Below, piece by piece: positions 40,530 through 50,430 of a stretch of 64,000 nucleotides of DNA. The position numbers were made by a program, and so were the translations under genes. Source of the stretch: Hyaloraphidium curvatum (taxonomy: Eukaryota > Monoblepharomycota > Hyaloraphidiomycetes > Hyaloraphidiales > Hyaloraphidiaceae); NCBI GenBank assembly GCA_025558095.1, contig JAIVFI010000038.1:1-64000 (forward strand), in the 5' to 3' direction. Position 1 is the first letter of the stretch. Each line of letters opens with the position of its first letter. The notes beneath the pieces were generated by a model, which had not been told where the DNA came from, did no database searches, and saw only the letters and a list, made by a program, of their open reading frames with translations.

Positions 40530-41795
40530 ATAATGAAGACACGTTTGTCATCGTATGTCGTATATATTGAAAGTCGAGAATCCTGGACTGGCAGATGCGC
40601 CGCGGGCGAGGGCGCGCGTCTCATTGTTCATTCGACGCTATCGGGCGTGCACCGGTTTCTTGACCGTCTCGCGAACGAACACCCACCACACCACGGCGAT
40701 GGCCGGCAGTCTCCGCTCCCGACGCTCGGCGTCGGTACGGCAGGGGCGTGGGCGGACCGGCACTGGCCCACTCACGCCGGATCCCGCGAACTGCTCGCGT
40801 CGCATTCCCCTTAATGGCTGGTACTCACGGTAGCGGAACGCGGAAGCAGGTCGCGATCGGAGGCGGGCGGACAAGTGCCACTGTGTACAGCCCCGGAGCA
40901 CGGAAGCTCCGGCCGGCTTTGGCGGACCCGGTTCTTGCCACGAAGGGCCCCGCCGGCGCGGATGGCCCCGACGACGCACTTCGCCCCCGCGGAGCCGTCA
41001 CGGCTCCCCTTGCGGCCCCTCTGGCCTTCCACTCATTGGGGATCCGGTGTCGGTGGTTGCCACCGCAGCTGCCGGCTCGGCACGTAGGGGGGGGGGGGCT
41101 TCCGTGCAGAAAGCGGTCTTGCGCTTCCGGGGGACCCCGCAGGCCACTTTCCGACGGTGGTCGGGGGACGGGTGCTGGTGCTGCCGCTGAAACCGCTATA
41201 GCATCGCCATTGCGCGATCCGGCCTCCGACTGGGGATTGTGGACCGGCCGAGCCCCGGGAAGCGGCCGCCTGGCCCCCGTCGACCGCCGCACCCGGCCGT
41301 GCTGGCGGCCGATCACCCGCCCGCCGCCGCTTCCACTCTTAGGCTGCCGTGGTGGACGATGCATCGGCTTCGCCTTTTTGTTGGACGGCCAACGAGGACC
41401 CCGATGCCGCCCCATCGACCCTGTGTTCCAGCCACAGCGGTACAACAACCACCGTCGGGCGATAGCGGATACCGCCCGACCACCGATGGAGGGCGGCGGG
41501 AGATCGCCGACCACGCCGCAGCCGCTTGCGCGGCCCGCCTGCGCGCCTTGTGCCAGTTTAAAGTAGGAACTCCTGCCGTCCTTGGCGGTGAAGGTGTTCT
41601 AATTGTTGTTTCTGCAGGGCAAGTGCCGAGGGGGGGGGGTTGTAATGCTGCGAGTGGAACGCTTCTCCGGGCGACCGCCAATTCGGCGGACGCCGATGCC
41701 TCCGTGGGCGGGCGCGAGCGGGGGGGGCGGCGGGCCAGGGCGGCCGGATTCGGGGGGTACGAGGGCCGGGAGTACTGACCGGCTTCCGCCCGCAG
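40530..41795. other. Gene-poor stretch with G-runs
   Basis: About 1.3 kb between the CYSCL paralogue and the zinc-cluster regulator. It holds runs of 12 G (41087-41098) and 10 G (41630-41639). A plus-strand segment ending at 41562 encodes ACAPCASLK, which has the spacing of the first half of a Zn2Cys6 cluster, directly before a GTAGGA donor. The regulator's first exon(s) probably lie here. A minus-strand frame near 40640-40730 ends in a hydrophobic stretch (AIAVVWWVFV) that could be a 3' exon; not supported further. Confidence 0.4.
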
Positions 41796-43568
41796 AAACG
41801 GTGCGATTGGGACTCTCCGGGGGCGACCGAGTGCCGCCGGTGCGTGCGCATGGGCCGCACGTGCGAGCCGGCCGTGCCGGGGGCGCGGGCACGGCCGCGG
41901 CAGCGGACGGCGAGCGGCACGGCGCCGGCCAAGCCGGGCGACCCGGCGCGCGACGCGCTGTTCGCGTGCGTGGCGGGCTACTGGGAGGCGGTCAACGTGA
42001 TGACGCCGGTGGTGCACCGCGGCGCCGTCGAGGAGGCGTTCCTCGCCGGCACGTCGGCCGTGTACGGGCGGCGACCGGCGGCGCTCCTGGCCGCCATCGC
42101 CGCGAGCGGGGCGCGCGCCGCCGAGCTGCCGGGGACGACTGTCGAGGACCGCGTGCGGCTGGGCGAATCGTATGCCGCCACCGCCCGCGCCATGCTCGAG
42201 GCCGCCTTGGGCAGCCTGCGCGAGGCGGCGCCGGCGGGCTCGCCGCGCGGCGAGGACCCGCCCATGAACGCTCTCGAGACCCTGCAGGCGCGTGTTCTGC
42301 TGGCGCGCTACTACACCGTCGAGCGGGACGCAACCGCCACCGGCTGGTTCGCGGACGGCCAGGTGCCGCGGCTGCTGCCCGCCGGCTTGCGCCCCGGCGG
42401 CTTCCTCTCGCGGGACTGGGCGCCAAATGACGCCGCCGAGTGGCTCACGGGTGAGCTGATGCTGCGCTGCATCGTCGTTTGGGGTCTGCGCGGCATGTAC
42501 GACTCGGTGTACGCCGGTCGCCCGCAGGCCCACGACATCCTGGCCTTCCCGCTGCCGGCGCCATGCAGCGACGTGGTGTTCAGCCTCCCCGCCCTCGAAG
42601 CCTTTGAGCGCGTACGCACTCCCGGCGGCGGCCCCATCCGTAGGCCGCTCCTCGACCCGCGCCCGCTGCGCGAGCTTTCCCCGCCCCTCGACGCCGGCGC
42701 GGCTCTCGTCCGCGCCGCCGTCGCCCCCATCTTTGAGATGCGCGCGGGTCGCCTGTCTCTGCTGCTGCTGGTGCAGTACCTCTGCGCCCTCTTCGTCCGC
42801 CTGCGCGACCATGCCGCCGCGCACGGCGTCGACCCCGTCGCCCTCGCCTCCTCCCCACCCGAACTGGATACCCCCCCTGGAGCAGCCTTCCGCAACGGGT
42901 GCCGCATCCTGGACTTTCTCCTGGCCCAGATCTACGACCAGCTCCCCGCCGACATCGGCCCCGCCCTCCTCGCCGGCGACCCGGGGCCCTTTTTCGCGCG
43001 CTCGGCGGCCATCGGCGGGCCACCGGGCGCGCACGCGATGCTCCCGTACTTCATCGCCCTCCGCGCCCTGCCGATCGCCGCCTGGGTCCGCGGCGACCCC
43101 GCCTCGGCCGGCGCCGCCTTCTTTGCCTCCGCTCCCCTTGCCTCGGCCCTCGAATCGGGGATCGTCGCCGCGGACCTGATGCGCGCGCAGCTGCGGCTCG
43201 ACCCGGAGCTCCGTTGCTCCGGCGCCTTTGCTTTCATGCCCGCGATGAAGATCGGCGCCCTCGGCGCGGCGGTGGCCGCCGTCGCGGGGGGCGACGCCGC
43301 GGCGCAGGGGGCCGAGGACGCGCGCGCCGCCGCGGCATACCTGCGCGCGCTGGTTGTCAACGCGCCCACGGGCCGCCCGCAGCTGGACGCGTTCAACGGG
43401 ATGCTCGGCAGGCTGGGGATCGCGGCGCCCGGGGGGAGCCCGGCGCAGGGGGAGGAGGGCAAGGCTGAGGCGGGGACGTTCGTGGCGGCGCTGGGGGTCG
43501 CGGATCTGCTGTCGGCGGAGCTATTCGGGCTGAGGATCGGGGACGACGCGGCCGAGGGGGAGAGCTAG
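41796..43568 (+). CDS. Zn2Cys6 fungal transcription factor (main exon)
   Basis: Acceptor CCCGCAG at 41789-41795 opens an exon reading KRCDW, then ECRRCVRMGRTC: the last four cysteines of a C6 zinc cluster with the fungal spacing C-x2-C-x6-C in the second half. After a basic linker, about 500 residues match the fungal-specific transcription factor domain layout, beginning with the ALFACVAGYWEAVNVMTPVVHR segment and rich in amphipathic Leu/Ala helices. The gene ends at 43568. The two N-terminal cysteines must come from an upstream exon. A candidate (ACAPCASLK, ending 41562) fits the spacing but is one base out of phase with this exon. Such proteins bind CGG-containing sites as dimers; target genes are unknown. 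Confidence 0.82.
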   Translation, partial: KRCDWDSPGATECRRCVRMGRTCEPAVPGARARPRQRTASGTAPAKPGDPARDALFACVAGYWEAVNVMTPVVHRGAVEEAFLAGTSAVYGRRPAALLAAIAASGARAAELPGTTVEDRVRLGESYAATARAMLEAALGSLREAAPAGSPRGEDPPMNALETLQARVLLARYYTVERDATATGWFADGQVPRLLPAGLRPGGFLSRDWAPNDAAEWLTGELMLRCIVVWGLRGMYDSVYAGRPQAHDILAFPLPAPCSDVVFSLPALEAFERVRTPGGGPIRRPLLDPRPLRELSPPLDAGAALVRAAVAPIFEMRAGRLSLLLLVQYLCALFVRLRDHAAAHGVDPVALASSPPELDTPPGAAFRNGCRILDFLLAQIYDQLPADIGPALLAGDPGPFFARSAAIGGPPGAHAMLPYFIALRALPIAAWVRGDPASAGAAFFASAPLASALESGIVAADLMRAQLRLDPELRCSGAFAFMPAMKIGALGAAVAAVAGGDAAAQGAEDARAAAAYLRALVVNAPTGRPQLDAFNGMLGRLGIAAPGGSPAQGEEGKAEAGTFVAALGVADLLSAELFGLRIGDDAAEGES

Positions 43569-43915
43569 GAAGACGCGGGGGCGCCGGATGCCTGGAGCTG
43601 TACAACGAGGACAATCCAGGGAGAGTGGAAATCAAGCACGTGAATGTTTCATCAAAGTGCTTGCAATTTGCTCGGGTATGGCGGATCACGGCAAAACTCT
43701 ACACCGAAGATGCGAGCGGTGACGAACGAAGTCGCAGTTGGGCGACCGAGGGCCGATTCGATTTGCAGAAGCTGACGGGGGCGGCGGCAAAGCGGGCGGG
43801 CGTAAACACGACTCAGCGAACCTCCCGCTGCCGCGGCAAATCCTGCTGAGCACATCCTGCTTGGCGGCCGTTATAAGAATGGCGCCCGAACGGCAGTCAT
43901 TGCACTCGTCCCAGA
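43569..43915. other. Intergenic region, nothing recognised
   Basis: 347 bp between the regulator and the Reeler-like gene, both on the plus strand. It should hold the downstream promoter; no gene seen. Confidence 0.4.
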
Positions 43916-45020
43916 ATGTCACCTCGAATGAAAACGCCCTCCGATTCTGTCGCCGCCATGTGCTCCCCCGCGGCCCCGCACCTCCGCCCTCCCTTCTCCC
44001 TCGCACTCGTCCTCCTCTTCCTGGCCGCCGCCATTTCTCCCACCGCCGCCTGGTCCAACAGTGCCGGGAGCATGTGCTCAGTCACTTCGGACATCGGGCA
44101 GCTCACCTCGTCGCGCCACGGCAGCGGGTCGTCGGGGTCGGCAAGCATCTCGGCGGCGTCGTCGGGCGGGAGCTACACGGTCACGCTGCAGGGGTCGGGG
44201 AGCTATAAGGGGCTGCTGTTGACGGGTGGGTTGGTCGATGCGCGGGTGCAGAAGTGGCTGCCTCCGTCGCTGACGGTTGTGTCTGTAGCTCGCGACGCCA
44301 GCGGGAATGCCGTCGGCGCTTTCTCTGGAATACCCTCGGGGCTGTCGGTCAAGTCGGATTGCTCTGGTTCCTCCGGTTCCATTTTGGAGCACAATGTGGG
44401 TGGCCCGCGATGGATTACCTGTCTCGCGGCGGCTGACCTGCAATTTGCAGAGCGCTTCTTCAAAGGCGCTCCCGCTCAAGCTGACTTGGAGCCCGGGCAG
44501 CTCTTCGCTTGCGGACGGGACTCAGATCAAGTTCGAGGTAAGAGCCGCATCGCGTTTGGGGCGCCAATAATTCGCTTAAACCTTCCGTGTCTTATTTCAG
44601 GCAATCGTGCTCACGGCAATGACCTCGTGGTCCGTCGCCTCTGCTGGAACCATCACCTACGCGTCTTCGGGAACTACGAGCTCGTCGAGCTCATCCGGGA
44701 CCGGCAGCAGTTCCACGGCCACCGCGTCTCCATCCGCCGGATCCTCAACAGCATCATCTTCTTCATCCTCTTCCTCAACCTCCACGACCGCAACTTCGTC
44801 CTCGAACTCCAGACCGATCCTGATCGGCGCGATCGTGGGCATCGCCGTCGCGGCAACGCTCGCGACCGCCGCGATCGTGGTCGCCGTCAGGCGCCGGCGG
44901 CGGAATGCGCGCGCGCGGGAACAGGCGATGGAGCAGGCGACGAACCCGTTGCCGCCGGGCGGATCGTATTTGGCGGATGAGGTCGTGTGGAGGGATGGGT
45001 CGGAGCGACCGGCGATTTGA
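43916..45020 (+). CDS. Reeler-domain single-pass membrane protein
   Basis: Exons 43916-44395, 44451-44537 and 44601-45020 join in phase 0 to 328 residues. After a signal peptide (hydrophobic core LALVLLFLAAAISPTAA), residues about 75-185 match the Reeler fold: YTVTLQGSGSYKGLLLTGG, then a small beta segment, and after splicing LKLTWSPGSSS ... IKFEAIVLTAMTSWSV. A Ser/Thr-rich stalk (likely O-mannosylated) leads to a membrane helix (LIGAIVGIAVAATLATAAIVVAV) followed by RRRRR and a short cytosolic tail. Reeler domains occur in reelin, ferric-chelate reductases and DOMON proteins and in some fungal surface proteins; no cytochrome b561 or DOMON partner follows here. It probably sits at the plasma membrane or wall interface. 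Confidence 0.8.
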
Positions 45021-45338
45021 GGAGACGCAGGTGCGAGTCTCGACGACCTCCGGCACGCAGCCCCGGTTGGTCACGTATGCTTTTTCGGTTGGTTGGGAAG
45101 CAAGGCGATACCACTGCAATATACACTTTGAAGTGAAGAAGTGACTCGGTGTACATCGGTGCCGAGGCTTTCCGTCCAACTCATGTCGTCGCAGAGGGGC
45201 TGGCACGGCCTGGACTCACCGATCTTCGATTGATGCAAGGTCGACGCCGATCGCCGCCGGCTTTGGTATACCCAAGAAGCTGTTTCAGATCCAAAGAGAA
45301 AAGCCCGCACGCCTCTTCGTCTGCGACCCTCCCGCCGC
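45021..45338. other. Convergent intergenic region
   Basis: 318 bp between the 3' ends of the Reeler gene and the ankyrin gene. Nothing recognised. Confidence 0.4.
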
Positions 45339-46994
45339 CTACCCATCCGCCGCCTTCGACCCGCCCGCCGCCGAGCCCCCCTCCGCCGCCTTGTGCCCCG
45401 CCAGCTCCATCAGCTTCCTCTTGACCCCCTCCGCCCTACCTCTCAGCTCCGCAAACAACCTGTCCCTCTCCTCCAGCTTCTCCTCCAGCTCCTTCCTCTC
45501 CCCCTCGAGCTGCGCGATCCGCGCGTCCCTGTCCCGCAGCAGGTTGCGCAGGCGGGCGGCTTCGGCGTGCAGGCGGAGGTGCTCGGCGTCGCGGGTGCGC
45601 GCGAGGGGGAGGAGCGAGGTGATCGCCTGCTCGAGGGATCCCGGGCGCGGAGGGGCGACGGGGGCCCGCGGGCCGACGGGGGGTCGCGGGCCGGTGGGGG
45701 CGGTGTTGGGCGGAGTGGGCAGCGCGGGGCGTTTCGCAGCGGGGGTGGGGAAGGAGGGAGTAGGCGCGGGGCGTTTCTTGGGGGCGGGTGTGGGGGCGTC
45801 CGAGTCGGTGGCGGAGTCGTCGCCGCTCGATGCCGGGCGGGCGGGGCGGCGCTTGAGCGCCGGCCCGGGCATGCGGGTGGGCGGCTTGTTCGCGGCGGGC
45901 TTGACACCCTGCGGCGCCTTGGCCTTGCCGTTTCCGGCCGAGCTTTTCCTCGGCTCCGCCGTGCGCTCCTTGCCCTCCCCCGACGCTGCCCTCGCCTCCC
46001 TCTCGACTTGGGCCCTCTTCCGCCTCTCGTTCTTGATGAGCTTGACGGTGTCCAGGTCCGGCGCGTAAAGGTTCTCGACCAGCGCAAACTCGGCCCTCCT
46101 CGACGCGCGGTCGACCAGCGCGATGTCGGCGCCCGCGGCGGCGAGCATCCCCAGCGATTCGCGCGAATTGGTGGCCGCGGCCCAGTAGTACGCCGTGCGG
46201 TTGAAGTGGTCGCGGGCGTCGAGCTGCACGCCCGGCTGGGCGATCAGGAAGCGGACGACCTCGGGGCAGCCTTCGGCGTTCTGGAAGGCGGCGGCCATCA
46301 GCGCCGTGTGTCCCCATCCGTCCGCCGCGTTGATGCCGAGCTGCTCCACCAGGGTCTTGGTGGCTTCCAGGTCGCCGGTGAATGCGGCCTGGATCAGCCG
46401 CGCAATCGGGTCTGGCTCCGCGGGAGGCTGCAGCCACGCGCCCAGCGCCGAGGGGTCCCCTCCCTTCTCCTCGATCTTGGCGACGATCCTGGTGCGGATG
46501 GCCTCGGGTATCACAAGCAGCGAGAAGGACTCGACGTCGCCGCGCTCCGACGCCAGCATCGGCATGGAAAAGTCCGCGTTGCGGGCCAGCAGCACGTCGA
46601 CGGCGGCCTCGTGCTCCTGCACCGCTGCGTACCACGCCGCCGTGCGGCCCCAGTAGTTGCGGGCGTTGATGTCGATCCCGGGGTGCGCCAGCAGCGCCTC
46701 CATGCACTCGACCTCGCCGCTCCAGGACGCGCCCATCAGCGGCGAGTGGCCCTTCTCGCCCTTCGCGTTCACGTCCGTCCGCGGGTCGGCGAGCAGCGCG
46801 TTGACGCACGCGAGCTGGCCCGATTTGGCGGCGGCGTGCAGCGCCGTAAGGCCGCGCGACGAGAACGCGTTCGGGTCGATGCCGGCGGCAAGCAGCGCAG
46901 AGAGCGACGCGAGGTCGCCGAGCTCCGCCGCCGCGTGCATCGGGGAATGGTACGGCGCCGGAGCGCGCCTCTGCCGCGCAGTCTTGGGGACCAT
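45339..46994 (-). CDS. Ankyrin-repeat protein with C-terminal coiled coil
   Basis: A single frame of 551 residues from ATG 46994. About six ankyrin repeats are visible in residues 15-290: SPMHAAAELGDLASLSALL, GLTALHAAAKSGQLACVNALL, HSPLMGASWSGEVECMEALL, then WGRTAAWYAAVQEHEAAVDVLL, and after a spacer WGHTALMAAAFQNAEGCPEVV and FNRTAYYWAAATNSRES. A Lys/Arg/Pro-rich disordered segment follows, then the module AKRPALPTPP ... AITSLLPLARTR and a long heptad coil. That module is shared with the gene at 36873-37496. Ankyrin repeats mediate protein binding; no enzymatic domain is present. Intron-free, unlike most neighbours. Confidence 0.85.
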   Translation of the reverse strand: MVPKTARQRRAPAPYHSPMHAAAELGDLASLSALLAAGIDPNAFSSRGLTALHAAAKSGQLACVNALLADPRTDVNAKGEKGHSPLMGASWSGEVECMEALLAHPGIDINARNYWGRTAAWYAAVQEHEAAVDVLLARNADFSMPMLASERGDVESFSLLVIPEAIRTRIVAKIEEKGGDPSALGAWLQPPAEPDPIARLIQAAFTGDLEATKTLVEQLGINAADGWGHTALMAAAFQNAEGCPEVVRFLIAQPGVQLDARDHFNRTAYYWAAATNSRESLGMLAAAGADIALVDRASRRAEFALVENLYAPDLDTVKLIKNERRKRAQVEREARAASGEGKERTAEPRKSSAGNGKAKAPQGVKPAANKPPTRMPGPALKRRPARPASSGDDSATDSDAPTPAPKKRPAPTPSFPTPAAKRPALPTPPNTAPTGPRPPVGPRAPVAPPRPGSLEQAITSLLPLARTRDAEHLRLHAEAARLRNLLRDRDARIAQLEGERKELEEKLEERDRLFAELRGRAEGVKRKLMELAGHKAAEGGSAAGGSKAADG

Positions 46995-47546
46995 CGTTCG
47001 GGTTACACGCGTTCTGTCGGACCGGGCAAGCCCGTGCGGGAGACGCGTGGGAGGCGCCTCTCGCGTCGGAAACGCGCACCCCCGGCAAAATGCTTCCCGT
47101 TCTGGCTCAAAGATGCCATGTGAGTCCTCGGGAACAAAGGCAGCTGATGGAATTAGTATCGTCTCGGACGGTGCACAGAGGTTCGTGAACGCGCTGTAAC
47201 AACCATTTCGTCCTCCACGGAACAGGTCCAGGATGCCCATATGGCGAGCGATTTGTTGGTCTTCTTACGCCGAAGTCAGGTGGTCAGAGATGAATGCCGC
47301 TTGTCGCGTCTGGTGGCGGAAGCGTCACAATCTGAGGACAAACGTCTCTGAGTGTTTCCACGATTGTCTTCGCTACCTAACCATAAACGTGGCGGGCATG
47401 GGCCGACGGTTTCAGGTGCTGGGCACGCTCCGAAGCCCCCGTGATGCGGGTGGACGACGACCAAGTGGAACGAGGACGCAGGAACCCCACGAGGTCCAAA
47501 TGAGAAGATGTCTTCCAATACGGTCCACAACGCCGGTCCCGGAAGC
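46995..47546. other. Intergenic region, nothing recognised
   Basis: 552 bp upstream of the ankyrin gene and downstream of the rhodanese gene, both on the minus strand. It includes the ankyrin gene promoter. Confidence 0.4.
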
Positions 47547-47966
47547 TTATCCTCCCTTGATCTCCTCCTCCGTCGGCATCCGCACCGGCAACCCTGCGTC
47601 CCTCCAGTCCAGGAAACCGCCAGCGTTCTCGGTCCTGAACCCCCTCCCCTTCAGGTACTCGGCCACGGCGCCCGACCTCGCCCCTGCCGCGCAGTAGAAC
47701 GCCATCTCCCTGTCCTTGTTCTCCTCCAAGAGCTTCTTCCACGCGTCCGATCCGGCCTGCAGCTGCCCGAGCGAGAGCAGCCGCGCGGGCGCGGCAACCC
47801 CCGTCTTCCACTCGGCGGGCTCGCGGACGTCCACGAGGACCGTGGTGCCGGCTTCCACGCGTTTGGCGAGGGCGGCGAGCGGGGAGGGCGGTGGAGAGGC
47901 GATCGCGCGGGAGGGCAGGCGGAACACCGCGGCGCGGGGCACCTTGCGAGGGAGCTGGCGGAACAT
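47547..47966 (-). CDS. Rhodanese-domain protein, probably mitochondrial
   Basis: Intronless, 139 residues. The N-terminus is Arg/Pro/Ala-rich without acids (MFRQLPRKVPRAAVFRL), typical of a mitochondrial presequence. A single rhodanese domain follows: VLVDVREPAEW, then the active-site loop YCAAGARSG with the catalytic Cys, and GGFLDWRDAGLPV at the end. Such single-domain enzymes move sulfane sulfur from thiosulfate or persulfides to cyanide or thiol acceptors and contribute to sulfide detoxification. It lies about 840 bp from the TauD-type dioxygenase gene, so a link to sulfur metabolism is possible but not demonstrated. Confidence 0.88.
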   Translation of the reverse strand: MFRQLPRKVPRAAVFRLPSRAIASPPPSPLAALAKRVEAGTTVLVDVREPAEWKTGVAAPARLLSLGQLQAGSDAWKKLLEENKDREMAFYCAAGARSGAVAEYLKGRGFRTENAGGFLDWRDAGLPVRMPTEEEIKGG

Positions 47967-48806
47967 CGCGGTCGGTCCGTGGGCAGGTGGTCCAGAACTC
48001 TTCGCGGGCCAAGTTTCGGGTCAGAGGCCGCCCTGCCGGGCCGGAAATCGCGTTGCCGAAAAGGAAGTGGACGCCGAGCTGGCCAGCTGCTGACAAATCG
48101 CAGCGCTAGCTCACGCTCGACACTCGACCATGGCCGGATGGATCGAAGACCTTGGTACGAGAAGACTGAACCACACGACCTTGTTATCGAAAGCGGCATC
48201 CGCGCTACGTCCGTCCCAACGCCTTGCCCCTTCCTCCCACGCTGCCTTCCCTCAGAATCGATAGCATGTGGCATATGCAGCTTGGCAGCGTGCTCTAGTC
48301 CATCATTCCGGCCGACGGGACGGTGTTCTGCGAGCCCTGCCCGCGAGCGACCTCGGAGGAAGCGCGGAGAGCTTGCGGGGGCTGCGTACGCTCGCGGACT
48401 TGGGTGGCCTAGATCGGACCGAGGTCTTTGGCGTTGAAGAGTTGCGGAGGCTGGTAGCCGACTACGAGGTGTGATTGGCTAGCGCGTATCCGAATCGGAC
48501 AGCTGAAGACGGACCGAAGCCTCGTTGAGACCAACTGTACCGACTGTATCTGCTGGAATCGGCGAAAGAGACAATCTGCCTCCGTCTTCATGTATGTCTA
48601 TATGCCCATTCGTGATGAAGACAAGGAGGAAGAAATGGGAGACTGCTGAGAAGGCGTGCGGCGGGTGATTGCACACAGCCATCCGACAAATGACGCCACC
48701 TCTATGGCGCGCGCCCGGGCATCCGGCCAACCCGTTTTGCGAATCTGGCGCGTTCGCGAGCATTTAAGCGCGTTCGACAGACGTGAACGCCGGCCGCAGT
48801 TAGACG
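47967..48806. other. Divergent intergenic region
   Basis: 840 bp between the rhodanese and dioxygenase genes. A short plus-strand frame (48268-48474, ending FGVEELRRLVADYEV) looks protein-like but has no recognisable domain or partner exons; it may be a gene remnant. The rest appears non-coding. Confidence 0.35.
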
Positions 48807-50207
48807 ATGGCCTCACCAGCGACGCAGCCCGTCACCGACCACACTCCCGTTCCCCCCGCCCCCGCGCCCCAGAGGCACCTGGCGGGAACCAAAGCCGACC
48901 CGGCCAAGAAGAGCTTGTTCGCGGCTCCGGGGGCCAAGGTAACGGACCTCACGCGCAACATCGGGACGGAAGTGCTCGGGCTGCAGGTGCGGAGACGGCA
49001 TCCTCGTGCTGGCTCCTTGTTGACGTTCCACGCCACCGCGGCACAGCTCAAGGACTTCACCGACCAGCAGCTCGAGGATCTGGTCCTCCTGATCGCCGAG
49101 CGCGGTGTGGTCTTTTTCCGCGACCAGGATCTGAACCCCGAGCGCCTGGCCGCCATCGGCCGCCGCCTCGGCAAGACGCACGACCGCGTCCCAGGCGTTT
49201 CGCCCGACCCCCGGTTCCCGGACGTCCAGGAGATCCGCGTGGATGCCAGCAGCAAGAGGAACCCCGGGAATTGGCACCAAGATCACAGCGCGGACGACGA
49301 GCCTGCGGCTGTTACCTTTTCGTATTACACGGAGGTTCCGGATGCTCCTGGTGGCGACACTCTCTGGTGGGCTTGATGACAGGGCTGTCCCGCAATCACC
49401 GTGGACGCCGTTCTGATCGCTCGGGGGCAGGGCATCGTTGTATGAGGCGTACGACAAGCTGTCTCCCGCCTTCCGGGCACTGCTGGAGAGGCTCGAGACG
49501 CTCCAGGAAGGCTCGTACTACCCGCACGCGGTCAACTACGAGCCTGCCCGAGGAGTGGGAACGATCGGTCTTGCGCGTGAAGGCCCGATCGACTGACCAA
49601 ATCTGCCCGCACAGATCCAGCCGCTCATCCGTACGCACCCCTTGACCGGCTGGCGCATCCTCTACGTCAATGCAGCTTGGTAGGCGCTCACCATCGCTGC
49701 GTCTTCCGTCCCTCGAGCTGACTCGCGCAATGCAGGGCCAAGCAGATCCGCGGCTTCACCAAGGCCGAATCCGACCTCCTGCTCAACTACCTGAACCAGT
49801 TCATCGCCAACGGCGTCGAATTCCAGGTCCGCTACCAGCTCAAGAAAAACACCGTGGCACTCTGGGACAACCGCGCCGTGCAACACGTCGCTACATGGTG
49901 CGTGACTTGGACCCCAATCGCGCTGTTATGGGAACTGATCCGAAATGGTCGCTTCTGCAGGGACTACTTCCCGGACAAGCGCGTGCTCAACCGTGTCGTC
50001 GTCCGCGGCGAACCCGCCTTCTTTGATCCCAAGTCCAGGTCGCGCCGGGAAGCCCTCGGGATCCCGATCACCCCGTCGTGGCGCGGCGACATCGCCAACT
50101 CGATCGCCGACATCTACGCGAGCAACCGCGAGCGCGCATTCACGGACGAGCAGCTCTACCGGCACCTGAAGAACAAGTTCGAGGGCGGCGACAAGGGGAA
50201 GCTCTGA
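48807..50207 (+). CDS. TauD/TfdA-family alpha-ketoglutarate dioxygenase
   Basis: Exons 48807-48986, 49047-49366, 49431-49554, 49615-49679, 49736-49897 and 49961-50207 close in phase to 365 residues. The iron ligands of the 2-His-1-Asp triad are visible: NWHQDHS (HxD, residue about 136) and AVQHVATWDY (distal His, about 280, restored by splicing). RTHPLTGWRILYVN contains a conserved HP-TG block of the family. These enzymes use Fe(II), O2 and alpha-ketoglutarate to hydroxylate a substrate such as taurine or other sulfonates, 2,4-D-type acids or sulfate esters; which one cannot be told. Intron 1 (60 nt) and several others are stop-free or nearly so. The flavin monooxygenase gene follows on the same strand after only 223 bp. 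Confidence 0.9.
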
Positions 50208-50430
50208 GGCGTTCCGAGGGACGCGGAAGTTTCATGGTGCAGTCCGGCAACGATGTATCCGTATTGCACATTTATGCACAATTTTGAAGTCTGGCCGATC
50301 AGCTTTCTACCGCACCTGTTGCGGCAGTGGTCGTCTGAACCATCCGCCCTGACGCGATTGATCCATTGCGCAATCTCATCTGTCGCTCGCGCACAGCCAC
50401 TCCGGGCCACCCCTGCACCCCCAACCAACA

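Noticed and set aside
40638-40979. Minus-strand ORF ending in a hydrophobic stretch
   Set aside because: Could be a 3' exon of a membrane protein, but no upstream exon or start could be found.
41313-43034. 573-codon minus-strand open frame
   Set aside because: Antisense shadow of the transcription factor exon, which has a genuine zinc-cluster and regulator-domain sequence.
45393-47123. 576-codon plus-strand open frame
   Set aside because: Antisense shadow of the ankyrin gene; no domain, Arg/Gly-rich.
48268-48474. 68-codon plus-strand ORF
   Set aside because: Protein-like composition but no domain, partner exon or neighbour support; left as a possible remnant only.
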